The notes beneath the pieces are model-generated. The model was not told the DNA's origin, did no database searches, and saw only the letters and a program-made list of their open reading frames with translations. Position numbers and translations under genes: made by a program. A DNA stretch of 38,749 nucleotides from Bacteroidota bacterium. GTDB taxonomy: Bacteria > Bacteroidota > Bacteroidia > Chitinophagales > Saprospiraceae. Every line of letters starts with the position of its first letter. Within the stretch, counting starts at the first letter, position 1. The stretch is from contig JAAEZH010000047.1 of assembly GCA_018222965.1 (NCBI GenBank), positions 1 to 38,749 on the forward strand, given 5' to 3'. Positions 9,119-17,656 of this stretch are shown piece after piece.

Positions 9119-9820
9119 ATGTTTCCAAAAGACGAATTCAAAAAATACGCAACCAAGCACCTGGGCATGAGTAGCCAGCGGCTTGATGATTTTGCAAAAT
9201 ACAATCTGGGAGGTATGCCCCAGAGCCTGACGCCCTACATTATTGAAGAACGGCAGATGAATATCTCCGTACTCGATGTGTTTTCGCGTTTGATGATGGA
9301 CCGGATCATTTTCCTCGGGTCTCCCGTTACCGATCAGGTAGCCAATATCGTACAGGCTCAGCTGCTCTTCCTCGAATCTGCTGATCCAAAGCGCGATATT
9401 ACCATGTTTGTAAACAGCCCCGGTGGTTCTGTGATTGCAGGCCTGGGAATGTATGACACCATGCAGTATGTATCGCCTGATATTTCAACCATCTGTACAG
9501 GTCTCGCAGCATCAATGGGTGCCGTTCTGCTTACTGCCGGTGAAACCGGAAAACGCACCTGCCTGAAACACAGCCGGGTGATGATTCACCAGCCACTGGG
9601 TGGCATGCAGGGACAGGTTTCCGATATGGAAATTTCTTACAAGCTCATCAAGCAAATGCAGAAAGAGCTGTATACGATCATGGCCAACCACACCGGTAAA
9701 GACTTTGATACCATTGAGGCGGATTGTGATCGCGACAACTGGATGACAGCCGAAGAGGCCAAAGCATACGGTCTCGTGGATGAAGTGCTGGATCGCACCA
9801 GCCCGAAGAAAGAGGACTAA
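9119..9820 (+). CDS. clpP: ATP-dependent Clp protease proteolytic subunit
   Basis: ClpP forms the double-heptameric proteolytic barrel fed by ClpX in the cytoplasm. The catalytic triad can be read: Ser132 in AASMGAVL, His157 in HSRVMIHQPLGG and Asp206 in DRDNWMTAEEA. The Gly-rich NSPGGSV (99-104) lines the oxyanion region. At 233 residues it is longer than the usual 195-205; the extra length is an N-terminal stretch before the MNISVLDVFSRL core that may be a propeptide. Downstream clpX begins 19 bp after the stop, so the two subunits are very probably co-transcribed. Confidence 0.97.
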   Translation: MFPKDEFKKYATKHLGMSSQRLDDFAKYNLGGMPQSLTPYIIEERQMNISVLDVFSRLMMDRIIFLGSPVTDQVANIVQAQLLFLESADPKRDITMFVNSPGGSVIAGLGMYDTMQYVSPDISTICTGLAASMGAVLLTAGETGKRTCLKHSRVMIHQPLGGMQGQVSDMEISYKLIKQMQKELYTIMANHTGKDFDTIEADCDRDNWMTAEEAKAYGLVDEVLDRTSPKKED

Positions 9821-9839
9821 GAGGTTTTAAAACAGCAGC

Positions 9840-11096
9840 ATGCGTACGAATAAAGGGAATAATTATCGTTGTTCTTTCTGTGGAAGAGACAAATCGGAAG
9901 CTTTGATCCTCATTGCCGGCATCGAAGCACATATCTGCGAGGTATGTGTAGAACAGGCTACTGAGATCATTGAGGAAGAACTCTATCACGAAAAGAAAAC
10001 AAAAAGCGGAGGCGGCAAAGGAGCATTTGATTTTCCTCCCGGGCTTACGCCGAAAAGTATTAAGGATCATCTGGACAAATATGTTATTGGTCAGGATGAT
10101 GCCAAGAAATACCTTTCTGTAGCGGTTTACAACCACTACAAGCGGCTGCGCCATGGAGCAAACACCGATGAGGTAGAAATTGAAAAGTCAAATGTTTTGT
10201 TTGTGGGGCAAACCGGAACCGGTAAAACCCTGCTGGCTAAGACCATTGCCAAACTGTTGAACGTTCCTTTTGCCATCGTTGATGCCACGGTATTTACGGA
10301 GGCTGGCTATGTAGGAGAAGATGTGGAAAGCATCCTGTCCCGACTGCTTCAAGTATGCGACTACAATGTGGAAGCCGCTGAGCGCGGAATCGTTTACATC
10401 GATGAGATTGACAAGATCGCCCGCAAGAGCGATAATCCTTCGATCACCAGAGATGTATCCGGTGAAGGAGTTCAGCAGGCCATGCTGAAAATGCTGGAAG
10501 GCACGGATGTGAATGTACCCCCGCAGGGCGGACGTAAACACCCGGAGCAAAAGCTGATCAAAGTCAATACACAGAACGTTCTTTTTATCTGTGGTGGTGC
10601 ATTCGACGGCATTGAGAAAAACATTGCCCGTCGACTCAATACACAGGTAATTGGATTTGGAGCAAAAGACGGACAGGAAGTAGATCGCGAAAACTTATTG
10701 CAATACATTTCGCACCGCGACCTGAAAGCCTTCGGACTCATCCCGGAATTGATTGGCCGTTTGCCTGTACTGACCTACCTCGATCCGCTCGACCTGGAAG
10801 TGCTGAAACGCATCCTGGTAGAACCGCGCAACTCGCTGGTAAAACAATACAACCGACTCTTCGAGTTGGAGGATATCGAATTGAAGTTTACCCAGGACGC
10901 CCTTGATTTCATCGCCGAAAAAGCATTGGAATACAAATTGGGCGCTCGGGGTCTGCGGTCCATTTGCGAAGCAATTATGACCGATGCCATGTTTGAGATT
11001 CCGTCTCAAAAAGACATCAAGACCTTTGAGGTAACCAAAAAATACGCCGAAGAAAAACTCAGCAAATCAAAGCTATCTGCTCTGAAAGCTGCGTAA
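9840..11096 (+). CDS. clpX: ATP-dependent Clp protease ATP-binding subunit ClpX
   Basis: ClpX is the AAA+ hexameric unfoldase that delivers substrates to ClpP. The 418 residues start with the zinc-binding domain (Cys11, Cys14, Cys33, Cys36). The AAA+ core has Walker A GQTGTGKT at 123-130, pore loop GYVG at 156-159 and Walker B VYIDEID at 185-191. The ClpP-docking tripeptide is represented by the IGF-type loop in [12 protein letters not shown]. The C-terminal domain has GARGLRS, the sensor-2 region. All functional elements are intact. A strong terminator follows within 25 bp, ending the tig-clpP-clpX unit. Confidence 0.98.
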   Translation: MRTNKGNNYRCSFCGRDKSEALILIAGIEAHICEVCVEQATEIIEEELYHEKKTKSGGGKGAFDFPPGLTPKSIKDHLDKYVIGQDDAKKYLSVAVYNHYKRLRHGANTDEVEIEKSNVLFVGQTGTGKTLLAKTIAKLLNVPFAIVDATVFTEAGYVGEDVESILSRLLQVCDYNVEAAERGIVYIDEIDKIARKSDNPSITRDVSGEGVQQAMLKMLEGTDVNVPPQGGRKHPEQKLIKVNTQNVLFICGGAFDGIEKNIARRLNTQVIGFGAKDGQEVDRENLLQYISHRDLKAFGLIPELIGRLPVLTYLDPLDLEVLKRILVEPRNSLVKQYNRLFELEDIELKFTQDALDFIAEKALEYKLGARGLRSICEAIMTDAMFEIPSQKDIKTFEVTKKYAEEKLSKSKLSALKAA

Positions 11097-11117
11097 ATTA
11101 TTTTCTTCCAAAACTAA

Positions 11118-11153
11118 AGCCGGCTGCCGAATTATTTGGCAGTCGGCTTTTTT
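11118..11153 (+). terminator. Rho-independent terminator after clpX
   Basis: AGCCGGCTGCC (11118-11128) pairs with GGCAGTCGGCT (11138-11148) with one G-T wobble, around a 9-nt loop, followed by a T run. Confidence 0.92.
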
Positions 11154-11167
11154 ATTCCCAACATTGT

Positions 11168-11198
11168 TTTGGATTTTCCAAATCCCGCCGTACATTCA
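11168..11198 (+). promoter_or_regulatory. Weak candidate promoter for DoxX-like gene
   Basis: TTTG at 11168-11171 is 19 bp upstream of TACATTCA, which matches TAnnTTTG at four of the six fixed positions. Spacing and location are right but the -7 box is imperfect. Confidence 0.25.
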
Positions 11199-11277
11199 TT
11201 AGCAATATGTAACTACAATTGTTGTTAAAACAAACGTACATTAATCAAAACACTTAACCAACCAAAACAAACTTCTT

Positions 11278-11655
11278 ATGAAATCCTTACTCGGACTCGG
11301 AAAGTATTTGTTCGCTATTCCATTCATCGTTTTTGGTCTGTTTCATTTTATGGGAGCAAAAGACATGGCAGGCATAGTGCCAATCCCGGGAGGTGAAATA
11401 TGGGTATACATCACCGGAGTGGCACACATTGCTGCAGCGGTTGCCATACTAATAGGTAAAATGGATAAGCTGGCGGCTGCACTGCTCGGCCTGATGTTGC
11501 TGATCTTTGCGCTAAGCATCCACCTGCCAGGCGTAATTGAGTCCGGAGGCGAGAACCAGGCGGCTATGTCTGCCTTCCTGAAAGATACAATGTTGGCCGG
11601 AGCTGCCTGGATCTATGCTGCCTATGTAGCCAAAGATTCGGCTGTAATCGGCTAA
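11278..11655 (+). CDS. DoxX-like small integral membrane protein
   Basis: This 125-residue, four-helix membrane protein resembles the DoxX family. Hydrophobic segments lie at about 8-24, 43-60, 65-83 and 104-120. The N-terminal FAIPFIVFGLFHFMGAKDMAG and the VAHIAAAVAILIGK block are typical of DoxX-like proteins found in many Bacteroidota. The family is linked loosely to quinone or redox functions in the inner membrane, but no catalytic residue supports a specific reaction. It is a single-gene unit, with its own terminator directly downstream and the clpX terminator upstream. Confidence 0.75.
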   Translation: MKSLLGLGKYLFAIPFIVFGLFHFMGAKDMAGIVPIPGGEIWVYITGVAHIAAAVAILIGKMDKLAAALLGLMLLIFALSIHLPGVIESGGENQAAMSAFLKDTMLAGAAWIYAAYVAKDSAVIG

Positions 11656-11679
11656 TCATGCTTTATTCATGTGATAATG

Positions 11680-11712
11680 GCCGCTCTCTGTAAAAGGGAG
11701 CGGCTTTTTTTT
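11680..11712 (+). terminator. Rho-independent terminator after DoxX-like gene
   Basis: GCCGCTCTC (11680-11688) pairs with GGGAGCGGC (11696-11704) around a short loop, followed by eight Ts. The T run merges into the inverted repeat that begins at 11710. Confidence 0.9.
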
Positions 11713-11778
11713 GGACCTGTCAGGTTGCCGACCTGACGGGTTGCCGACCTGACGGGTCGGCAACCTGACAGGTCCAAA
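11710..11778. repeat. 24-bp perfect inverted repeat built from the CCTGACGGGTCGGCAA family
   Basis: Arms 11710-11733 and 11755-11778 are perfect reverse complements (TTTGGACCTGTCAGG... and its inverse), separated by 21 nt made of the same units (TGACGGGTTGCCGACC). The constituent units match the 16-bp tandem repeat at the window's right end. The element sits between the DoxX-like terminator and truA and could form a very stable hairpin. Confidence 0.9.
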
Positions 11779-11798
11779 TTTTCTGCTAGCTTTACAGC

Positions 11799-12560
11799 AT
11801 GCAAAAGCGATATTTTGCCGAACTGGCTTACCTGGGCAGCAACTACCACGGCTGGCAAATACAACCCAGCCAAATCAGTGTACAATCTACCATAGAACAC
11901 GCCCTGCAAACCATCCTCAACACCCAAATTGATATCGTAGGATGCGGCCGCACCGACACAGGGGTGCATGCCAAACAATACTACATTCATTTCGACTACG
12001 AAGGCGAACTTCCGGAAGCATTCGAGCGACGACTCAATAAATTCCTGCCCCGTGATATCGTTATCTACAAGATCTTCCCGGTTGATGCCGAAGCACACGC
12101 CCGATTTAGCGCCACCCACCGCGCTTACGAATACCACATCAGCCTGAGAAAGGATCCCTTCCACCAACAAACGGCCTGGTTCTATCCATATCCGGAAAAA
12201 CCCGAGCTTGAAAAATTGCAGGAAGCCGCCCGGCTTTTGCTATCTTATCACGAGTTTTTCCCATTTTGTAAAAGCAATACCGATGTGAAAACCATGGAGT
12301 GTACCCTGTTTAGATCCGAGTGGGAACAATCGAAAGACGGACAAGCCCTCGTTTACCACATAGCTGCCAATCGCTTTCTGCGTGGTATGGTGCGACTCAT
12401 CGTTGGTATGTGCATGCGTGTGGGGGAAGGTAAAATTTCGCTGAAAAGCGTAAAAGAAGCCCTTGACCATCAAAAAAGACTCGAGAAAAGCTGGAGTGCG
12501 CCACCAGAAGGCCTCTTCCTGACAGATATTCGTTACCCATTTATCCATCATGATCCGTAG
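11799..12560 (+). CDS. truA: tRNA pseudouridine(38-40) synthase
   Basis: TruA converts uridines 38-40 of the anticodon arm to pseudouridine in many tRNAs. The 253-residue length is normal. The catalytic motif GCGRTDTGVHA carries Asp53. The N-terminal YLGSNYHGWQ and the C-terminal FLRGMVRLIVGMCMRVGEGK blocks are characteristic. The start ATG at 11799 fits the family N-terminus. A near -7 sequence, TAGCTTTA at 11787-11794, sits so close to the ATG that the message would be almost leaderless. The 3' end overlaps the carboxypeptidase gene by 11 bp in another frame, which points to translational coupling. Confidence 0.96.
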   Translation: MQKRYFAELAYLGSNYHGWQIQPSQISVQSTIEHALQTILNTQIDIVGCGRTDTGVHAKQYYIHFDYEGELPEAFERRLNKFLPRDIVIYKIFPVDAEAHARFSATHRAYEYHISLRKDPFHQQTAWFYPYPEKPELEKLQEAARLLLSYHEFFPFCKSNTDVKTMECTLFRSEWEQSKDGQALVYHIAANRFLRGMVRLIVGMCMRVGEGKISLKSVKEALDHQKRLEKSWSAPPEGLFLTDIRYPFIHHDP

Positions 12561-13860
12561 AATCCAAACCTATTCCCTCGCAACACTTTTAGTAGCCCTG
12601 TTGGCAGGCTGTAGTACTTCAGGCAACCTGTATCAGTCCGACTCGCTGGAAACCCTTTTCCCGGAAAGCTTTACCGGCTTCATCCTGATGGATCCGGAAT
12701 CCGGAAAAATACTGGAAGAATACAATAGTGAGCGCTACTTCACACCCGCTTCCAACATCAAACTGCTGACTTTTTACACAGCTCTCCAGCTATTGGAAGA
12801 TCCCCTGCCCGTTTTCGATGTATACGAATTTGGATTCTATTACTACCTCCGAGGCGCCGGCTTCCCCCTCTTTGCCTTTCCGGATGCCCAATGGGCCGAA
12901 CCGGCTATGGCCCGCTCTTTACTGGCGCTCGACAGCGATACCATATATATATGTCTCGACAACATGTCGGATACGCCCTACGGACCCGGATGGGCCTGGG
13001 ATGATCGGTTCTACGGTTTCCAAACAGAACGTACGCCCATTTCCATTTATCGAAACTGCCTCACCCTGACCCGGGAAACACCCATTTCCCAAATGCGCCT
13101 CTTCCCGCCGGCTTTTGAAGTGCAACGAAGCGCAACGGTAAATACCATTTATCGGGATCCCGAAAAAAATCTGTTTCTGCTCCCTCCATCGATTGACACC
13201 ATCAGCGAATTAAACCTGCAAATCCCTTTTAAGGCGGATGGAGAAAGTCTGGCTCAATTGCTCCAGCAACGCATTGGAAAACCCATTCGGGCTAAAGAAA
13301 CCCTGCCCCTGTCTGCATTAAAGCAAAGCACGCTCTACTCGGCAGTTTCGGTCGACAGCCTTTACCGACGGATGCTTCAGGATAGCGACAATCACCTGGC
13401 CGAACAACTCCTGCTCCTAAGCAGTCGAAAACTCGGGAATCAATTATCCGTAGAGAAGACGATTCAATATTCACTGGAGAACTACCTGTACTTTTTGCCC
13501 CAGCCTCCACACTGGGTCGATGGCTCCGGCCTTTCCCGATACAATCTGGTTACGCCACGATCGATGGCCGTTCTATTGCAAAAGATCTGGCAGGAAGTGG
13601 AGGAAGACCGGCTGCTGGATCTGTTTCCCGCAGGCGGAGAGTCCGGCACCATAAAAGATTGGTATGAAGGCGATTTCGAACCCTATGTGTTTGCCAAAAC
13701 GGGAACGCTTCGCAATCACCATTGCCTGAGTGGATACATTCGAACCAAAAAAGGGAAATTACTGGTCTTTAGCTTTATGCACGACAACTTCCCCGGCCCT
13801 TCTTCCAGTGTAAAGAAACCCATGGAAAAGGTATTGCGGGATATTTACGAAAGGAACTAA
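12550..13860 (+). CDS. D-alanyl-D-alanine carboxypeptidase, PBP4/DacB (S13) family lipoprotein
   Basis: This penicillin-binding-protein homologue should trim or cleave peptidoglycan peptides in the periplasm. It starts with a lipoprotein signal whose lipobox LLAGC places the lipidated residue at Cys21. The active-site motifs are readable: SxxK as Ser68-Asn-Ile-Lys71, SxN as SDN in DSDNHLAEQLL, and KTG in FAKTGTLRNH. WVDGSGLSRYNLVTP is a strong S13 marker. At 436 residues it lacks little compared with family members. It overlaps truA by 11 bp upstream and ends tail-to-tail with the HlyD-like gene, sharing four bases at the stops. Confidence 0.92.
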   Translation: MIRRIQTYSLATLLVALLAGCSTSGNLYQSDSLETLFPESFTGFILMDPESGKILEEYNSERYFTPASNIKLLTFYTALQLLEDPLPVFDVYEFGFYYYLRGAGFPLFAFPDAQWAEPAMARSLLALDSDTIYICLDNMSDTPYGPGWAWDDRFYGFQTERTPISIYRNCLTLTRETPISQMRLFPPAFEVQRSATVNTIYRDPEKNLFLLPPSIDTISELNLQIPFKADGESLAQLLQQRIGKPIRAKETLPLSALKQSTLYSAVSVDSLYRRMLQDSDNHLAEQLLLLSSRKLGNQLSVEKTIQYSLENYLYFLPQPPHWVDGSGLSRYNLVTPRSMAVLLQKIWQEVEEDRLLDLFPAGGESGTIKDWYEGDFEPYVFAKTGTLRNHHCLSGYIRTKKGKLLVFSFMHDNFPGPSSSVKKPMEKVLRDIYERN

Positions 13861-15110
13861 CGGAAAGAATCTATAAGCCGCAGCAACAAACTGCGCTTTT
13901 CAGTAATCACACTGGCCTGGCCTTCGTATACCGGTCGAAAGGGCAATCGCTCTCCAAAGGTGGTTATCAGGCTGTCCGGGAGAGCCACTTCCATTCCGTA
14001 TGTACCGGATTCGGGGGTTAAGGAAAGTGTTGCAACGCTTCCTTCAAGTATGCCAAATCGTCCGGCCGGATAATCAAAAACCTCGACTTCCACCAAATCT
14101 CCCAGCGCCACTTTACCGGCTCCCTCGCTGGGTAATTGTGCCCGACCTTTCCATCCATTTACGGCATCAGGCGATACGATGGTAAACAGCACTTCTCCCG
14201 CCTGTACCACTTTGTTTTCTCCGGCTTTCGCCGAATGGCTTACCAGACCCGATTTAGGTGCTTTCAACACATAGCGGTTTTCCCATTCGAGAATCGCTGT
14301 ACTTAAATCCTGATAATATTGACGCAAGACCGGCAGCTCATCCGCCAACCATTTCCCCTGTACATCTTCCAGTTGTAGTTGGTCCTGAAACAGGGATTGT
14401 CGTTCCCTACTGTTTTCCGCTTTGCGCACCGAAAGGTTTTCCAAATCCCGGCGGGTACGATACCTCAAGCGCTCCATCCCTTCTAATTCCAATAAACTTA
14501 TCCCCCCTTTTTCGTAGAGGGCCTGCTGACGCTCGTAAGTACTATCGGCCATCCGCAACTCTTCCGTGAGTATCTTTTCCTGCCGGAGCAAAGACTCCCG
14601 CACCTCTTCCAAATCAGCAATCTGCCGGTTGATCGAGGCAATCCTCGAACTGGTGCGATCGGCCGCCAACCAGGCACTTATCGCCTCCAGTTGTTGCTCA
14701 AAACGGGCATAAGCAGATTGAACCATCCCCAGTTCAGGTGCCCGATCCGGCAATTGGATTCCGCTAAGGCCATTCGCCGAAAGGCTCCAGGAATCCATTT
14801 TCGCTTTGAGTATTTTTATTTCTGTGGCTTGCGCCGAATTTTGAAGTATAGCCAGCCAGTCTCCCACTCTTGCTACAGATTGATCTGCAACCAGTACTTT
14901 CTCTAAAGTGCCGTTCTCCCGGGCGGCAACTTCTGCCGGCTCACTTCCCGCCAAAATCCGAACAGTTGCCTCCAGTTTGTCGGGATATCTGAACAAAGCA
15001 GAAAAGATTAAAAACAACAAAAGAAGGATCAACAGACTACTCATCCCCCAGCGAAACAACCAGCCGCGGGGAGATCCAATAAGTCCTTGTATATCGTTTT
15101 CTGTTTCCAT
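13857..15110 (-). CDS. HlyD-like membrane fusion (adaptor) protein
   Basis: This is the periplasmic adaptor of a type I-like export system. It has one transmembrane helix near residues 17-36 (SSLLILLLLFLIFSALF), a first lipoyl half (NGTLEKVLVADQSVARVGDWL), a long coiled-coil hairpin with alternating Leu/Glu heptads, and a second lipoyl half (APKSGLVSHSAKAGENKVVQAGE). A beta-barrel domain follows. I use the ATG at 15110 (METEND) because the longer frame would begin at TTG 15119. It lies 10 bp downstream of the ABC exporter gene and is surely its partner. No TolC-like outer-membrane protein is in the window. Two copies of the dispersed TTCGSCGAA motif fall inside this gene. Confidence 0.9.
   Translation of the reverse strand: METENDIQGLIGSPRGWLFRWGMSSLLILLLLFLIFSALFRYPDKLEATVRILAGSEPAEVAARENGTLEKVLVADQSVARVGDWLAILQNSAQATEIKILKAKMDSWSLSANGLSGIQLPDRAPELGMVQSAYARFEQQLEAISAWLAADRTSSRIASINRQIADLEEVRESLLRQEKILTEELRMADSTYERQQALYEKGGISLLELEGMERLRYRTRRDLENLSVRKAENSRERQSLFQDQLQLEDVQGKWLADELPVLRQYYQDLSTAILEWENRYVLKAPKSGLVSHSAKAGENKVVQAGEVLFTIVSPDAVNGWKGRAQLPSEGAGKVALGDLVEVEVFDYPAGRFGILEGSVATLSLTPESGTYGMEVALPDSLITTFGERLPFRPVYEGQASVITEKRSLLLRLIDSFR
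14223..14236 (+). repeat. Dispersed motif GGCTTTCGCCGAAT (inside hlyD-like gene)
   Basis: Exact 14-mer copy. On the coding strand it is read in frame as Ser-Ala-Lys-Ala. Confidence 0.6.
14772..14785 (-). repeat. Dispersed motif variant GCCTTTCGGCGAAT (inside hlyD-like gene)
   Basis: Plus strand ATTCGCCGAAAGGC, identical to 7503-7516. It shares the TTCGSCGAA core. Confidence 0.5.
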
Positions 15111-15120
15111 TCTTTCCAAA

Positions 15121-17298
15121 TTACTTGTTCAAATCCAGCTGATTGCGAACCAACTCAAAGTAGGCGCCTTTCCGCGCAATCAGCGACTCATGGTCGCCCT
15201 TTTCAACGATCTTTCCCGCTTGCATGACCAGGATTTGATCGGCATTGCGCACAGTGCTCAAACGATGTGCCACCACCACCACGGTACGCCCGGCAAAGAA
15301 ACGCTCCAGATTTTGAATGATTTTACGCTCATTATTCGCGTCAAGCGCATTGGTTGCTTCATCAAATAAGAGGAATTGCGGATTTTTATAGATGGCCCGG
15401 GCAATCAGCAAGCGCTGCCGCTGCCCCTGGCTCAATCCGTTGCCCTGCGCACCAATCCGGGTATGAATGCCGTGTGCCAGGTCCCCAATCATATCTTCCA
15501 GACAGGCCATTTGAATCGCTTCCATTACTCTTTTAGGGTCGGGATTTTCCGCACTTTCGGCAATATTATTGGCAATGGTGTCAGAGAATAAAAACCCATC
15601 CTGCAGCACCGCACCGCACTGATGCCGCCACCAGTTTTTGTTGACAGCAGAAAGCGGCATACCGTCTAATAATAATTGCCCGGAGTCGGGGCTGTAAAAG
15701 CCCAGCAACATTTTAAGCAGGGTCGTTTTTCCGCTTCCGCTATTGCCCACAATTGCCGTCACCTTCCCCGAGGGAATCTCGAAGTTAATGCCTTTCAAAA
15801 CCGGGGGAGACATGGGGTTGTACCCGAATACGATTTCCTGTCCTGTCAGGTTCCCGGGCTCATCCTTCCAAATGCTGGTTTCGTCTCCTGATTGCTCGTC
15901 CGGTAATTGGTGAATCTCGCCAAAACGTTCAAAGCTGATTCGGGCATCCTGCCAGCCGCGCAAGACATTTGTAATTTGTTTGAGCGGCACGTTTAATTGT
16001 CCGACGATAAACTGGATGGCCAACAGGCTACCCAGTGTCATACGGCCTTCGATAACAGCCATAGCGGCAATCAGCAAAATGGCAATATCCTTGAGCTGGG
16101 TGATCAGCGTAGTCCCGCCATCCTGGTATTGATTGATCCACAAGCCCTTCATATTGATATGGTACAGGTCGGCCTGAATCTTTGCCCACTGCCAGCGTCG
16201 CTTTTGGTGACTTCCCTGTAACTTAATCTCCGGCATCCCCTGTATCAGTTCAATCAGAGAATGCTGGTTTTCCGAATGCTTTTCAAAACGCTCCGCATCC
16301 ACTACCCGACGTCGATTCCAAAACAGGTACAACCAACCGAAGTAGCACAATGCAGAAATCAGGAATATGGCCCAGATCAGGGGACTAAACAACAAAAGTA
16401 CCGTGCCGAATATGATCAACTGAAAGACAGAAAGGATCAAACTCATGCCGGATTGCGTCACAAATTGCTCGATGCGTCGGTGGTCCCGAATCCGGTTGAG
16501 CAGGTCGCCCATAAGGCGCTGATCAAAAAATCGTAGCGGCAAACGCATCAGCTTTCTCAGAAAGGCATTGAGCATGGAGAGATTAAAACGCGCGCCTAAA
16601 TGCAGGTAAAACCAATTTTGCAAGAATAAAGTAAGCGTTTGACCGACCACCAGAACGACTTGTCCGATCAGCAGCAGCCAGATCAAGCCAATGTCCCGGT
16701 TGGAGATGCCGAGGTCGACCACCGCTTTGGTAATAAAAGGCAAAGCCAGCTGAATGCCACTCAACACCAACAAGCCCAATATGAGTTGACGAAATATCTT
16801 CGAATAGGGCCGCAAATATTTCCAGATGTATCGCCAGTTTAAAGGCTCCACCACCGGCGGGTTTTGCTTTTCAAACAATGGCCCGGGCTCCAGAAGCAGG
16901 GCAATGCCTTCTGTATTAGTCCCTTTCCATTTTTTCAGAAAACTGCGTTGCCCTAAACGCATTTTTCCTTTTGCCGGATCTGCAATGTAGAACCATCCCT
17001 TTTTGATGCGGTACAGGACCACAAAATGGCGTTCCTCCCAATGCAGTATACAAGGTAAAGGGGCATCGGTAAGACCGGGATTGCCCGTCAGATCCATACG
17101 CACCGGCAATCCTTTTAGTCGAATGGATTCAGCAGCAGCTGTAAGCCCCTCCATCGAAACGCCTTCCCGGTCAACACCCGCTCGCTCCCGCAGATCAGCC
17201 AGCGGGAAGGCTTTTCCATACCAGGCAGCCACCATCCGCAAACAAGCCGGACCACAGTCGCGGGCATCCAGTTGACGATATAGAGGAAAGGACTTTAT
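15121..17298 (-). CDS. C39-peptidase-containing ABC exporter (bacteriocin/peptide type), non-ATG start
   Basis: This exporter should cleave a double-glycine leader and pump the peptide out. The order is C39 peptidase, six-helix ABC membrane domain (about 170-450) and nucleotide-binding domain with Walker A GNSGSGKTT, signature LSQGQRQRLL, Walker B FLLFDEAT and H-loop AHRLSTV. Catalytic His91 (ERHFVVLY) and Asp107 (IADPAKG) are present. The catalytic Cys lies in DCGPAC, upstream of every ATG, GTG or TTG in frame: the first usual codons are TTG at 17241 and ATG at 17235, both after the Cys. Upstream to the TAA at 17313-17311, only ATA (17298) and ATT (17301) could start. ATA gives MKSFPLYRQLDARDCGPAC, which fits the family N-terminus (Cys15), so I chose it. 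The HlyD-like partner follows by 10 bp. Confidence 0.85.
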   Translation of the reverse strand: MKSFPLYRQLDARDCGPACLRMVAAWYGKAFPLADLRERAGVDREGVSMEGLTAAAESIRLKGLPVRMDLTGNPGLTDAPLPCILHWEERHFVVLYRIKKGWFYIADPAKGKMRLGQRSFLKKWKGTNTEGIALLLEPGPLFEKQNPPVVEPLNWRYIWKYLRPYSKIFRQLILGLLVLSGIQLALPFITKAVVDLGISNRDIGLIWLLLIGQVVLVVGQTLTLFLQNWFYLHLGARFNLSMLNAFLRKLMRLPLRFFDQRLMGDLLNRIRDHRRIEQFVTQSGMSLILSVFQLIIFGTVLLLFSPLIWAIFLISALCYFGWLYLFWNRRRVVDAERFEKHSENQHSLIELIQGMPEIKLQGSHQKRRWQWAKIQADLYHINMKGLWINQYQDGGTTLITQLKDIAILLIAAMAVIEGRMTLGSLLAIQFIVGQLNVPLKQITNVLRGWQDARISFERFGEIHQLPDEQSGDETSIWKDEPGNLTGQEIVFGYNPMSPPVLKGINFEIPSGKVTAIVGNSGSGKTTLLKMLLGFYSPDSGQLLLDGMPLSAVNKNWWRHQCGAVLQDGFLFSDTIANNIAESAENPDPKRVMEAIQMACLEDMIGDLAHGIHTRIGAQGNGLSQGQRQRLLIARAIYKNPQFLLFDEATNALDANNERKIIQNLERFFAGRTVVVVAHRLSTVRNADQILVMQAGKIVEKGDHESLIARKGAYFELVRNQLDLNK

Positions 17299-17304
17299 AA
17301 TGGA

Positions 17305-17329
17305 TAGTTCTTAGTTATTAATTTTTAAT
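17305..17329 (-). repeat. AT-rich block next to CACACT array (copy 3, inverted)
   Basis: On the minus strand this 25-mer reads ATTAAAAATTAATA, two bases, then TAAGAACTA. It matches 23011-23035 at 23 of 25 positions. It lies between the hexamer array and the start of the ABC exporter gene and contains the stop codon that closes that frame upstream. Confidence 0.7.
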
Positions 17330-17342
17330 GCTCATTGAGCCT

Positions 17343-17422
17343 CACACTCATCCCGATAGCAATCGGGACACACTCACACTCACACTCACACTCACACTCA
17401 CACTCACACTCACACTCACACT
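17343..17422. repeat. CACACT hexamer array interrupted by a palindrome
   Basis: Nine perfect CACACT units fill 17369-17422. A further CACACTCA lies at 17343-17350, and between them sits the palindrome TCCCGATAGCAATCGGGA (17351-17368; 7-bp arms, 4-nt loop). The palindrome looks inserted into the array. The surrounding non-coding stretch 17302-17656 otherwise holds only the AT-rich block and the lolA-like promoter. Confidence 0.9.
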
Positions 17423-17575
17423 AATAATACAATATCCCCCTTCTCCCTCAATAAATTACACCAGCGCCCTGAAAATTTAAAAATTGTAGGCCGAGTGACG
17501 CCAACTTTCCAACAGATGTATGGTTTTATAAACACAGACGATCCTATTGGAACATCTTAAAACAACTTTAACGAT

Positions 17576-17583
17576 TACCTTTG
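17576..17583 (+). promoter_or_regulatory. Candidate -7 element for the LolA-like gene (TACCTTTG)
   Basis: A full match to TAnnTTTG, 73 bp upstream of the ATG. TTGG at 17547-17550 could be a weak -33 box, with a 25-bp spacer that is rather long. Confidence 0.45.
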
Positions 17584-17656
17584 TAACCCTTTCCAATATG
17601 CCAACGTCTGAATCGTTAAAGAACCAAAGCTGAATATCAGACGAAATACCTACGAT

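Noticed and set aside
17369-17422. CACACT array considered as phase-variable coding repeat
   Set aside because: It is in non-coding DNA and the 6-bp unit would not shift a frame; only an effect on promoter spacing would be possible, and the nearest promoter lies 150 bp away.
17423-17656. Search for a double-glycine leader peptide gene beside the C39 exporter
   Set aside because: No small frame with a GG or GA leader and basic N-terminus is seen between 17302 and 17656 on either strand; the substrate must lie elsewhere.
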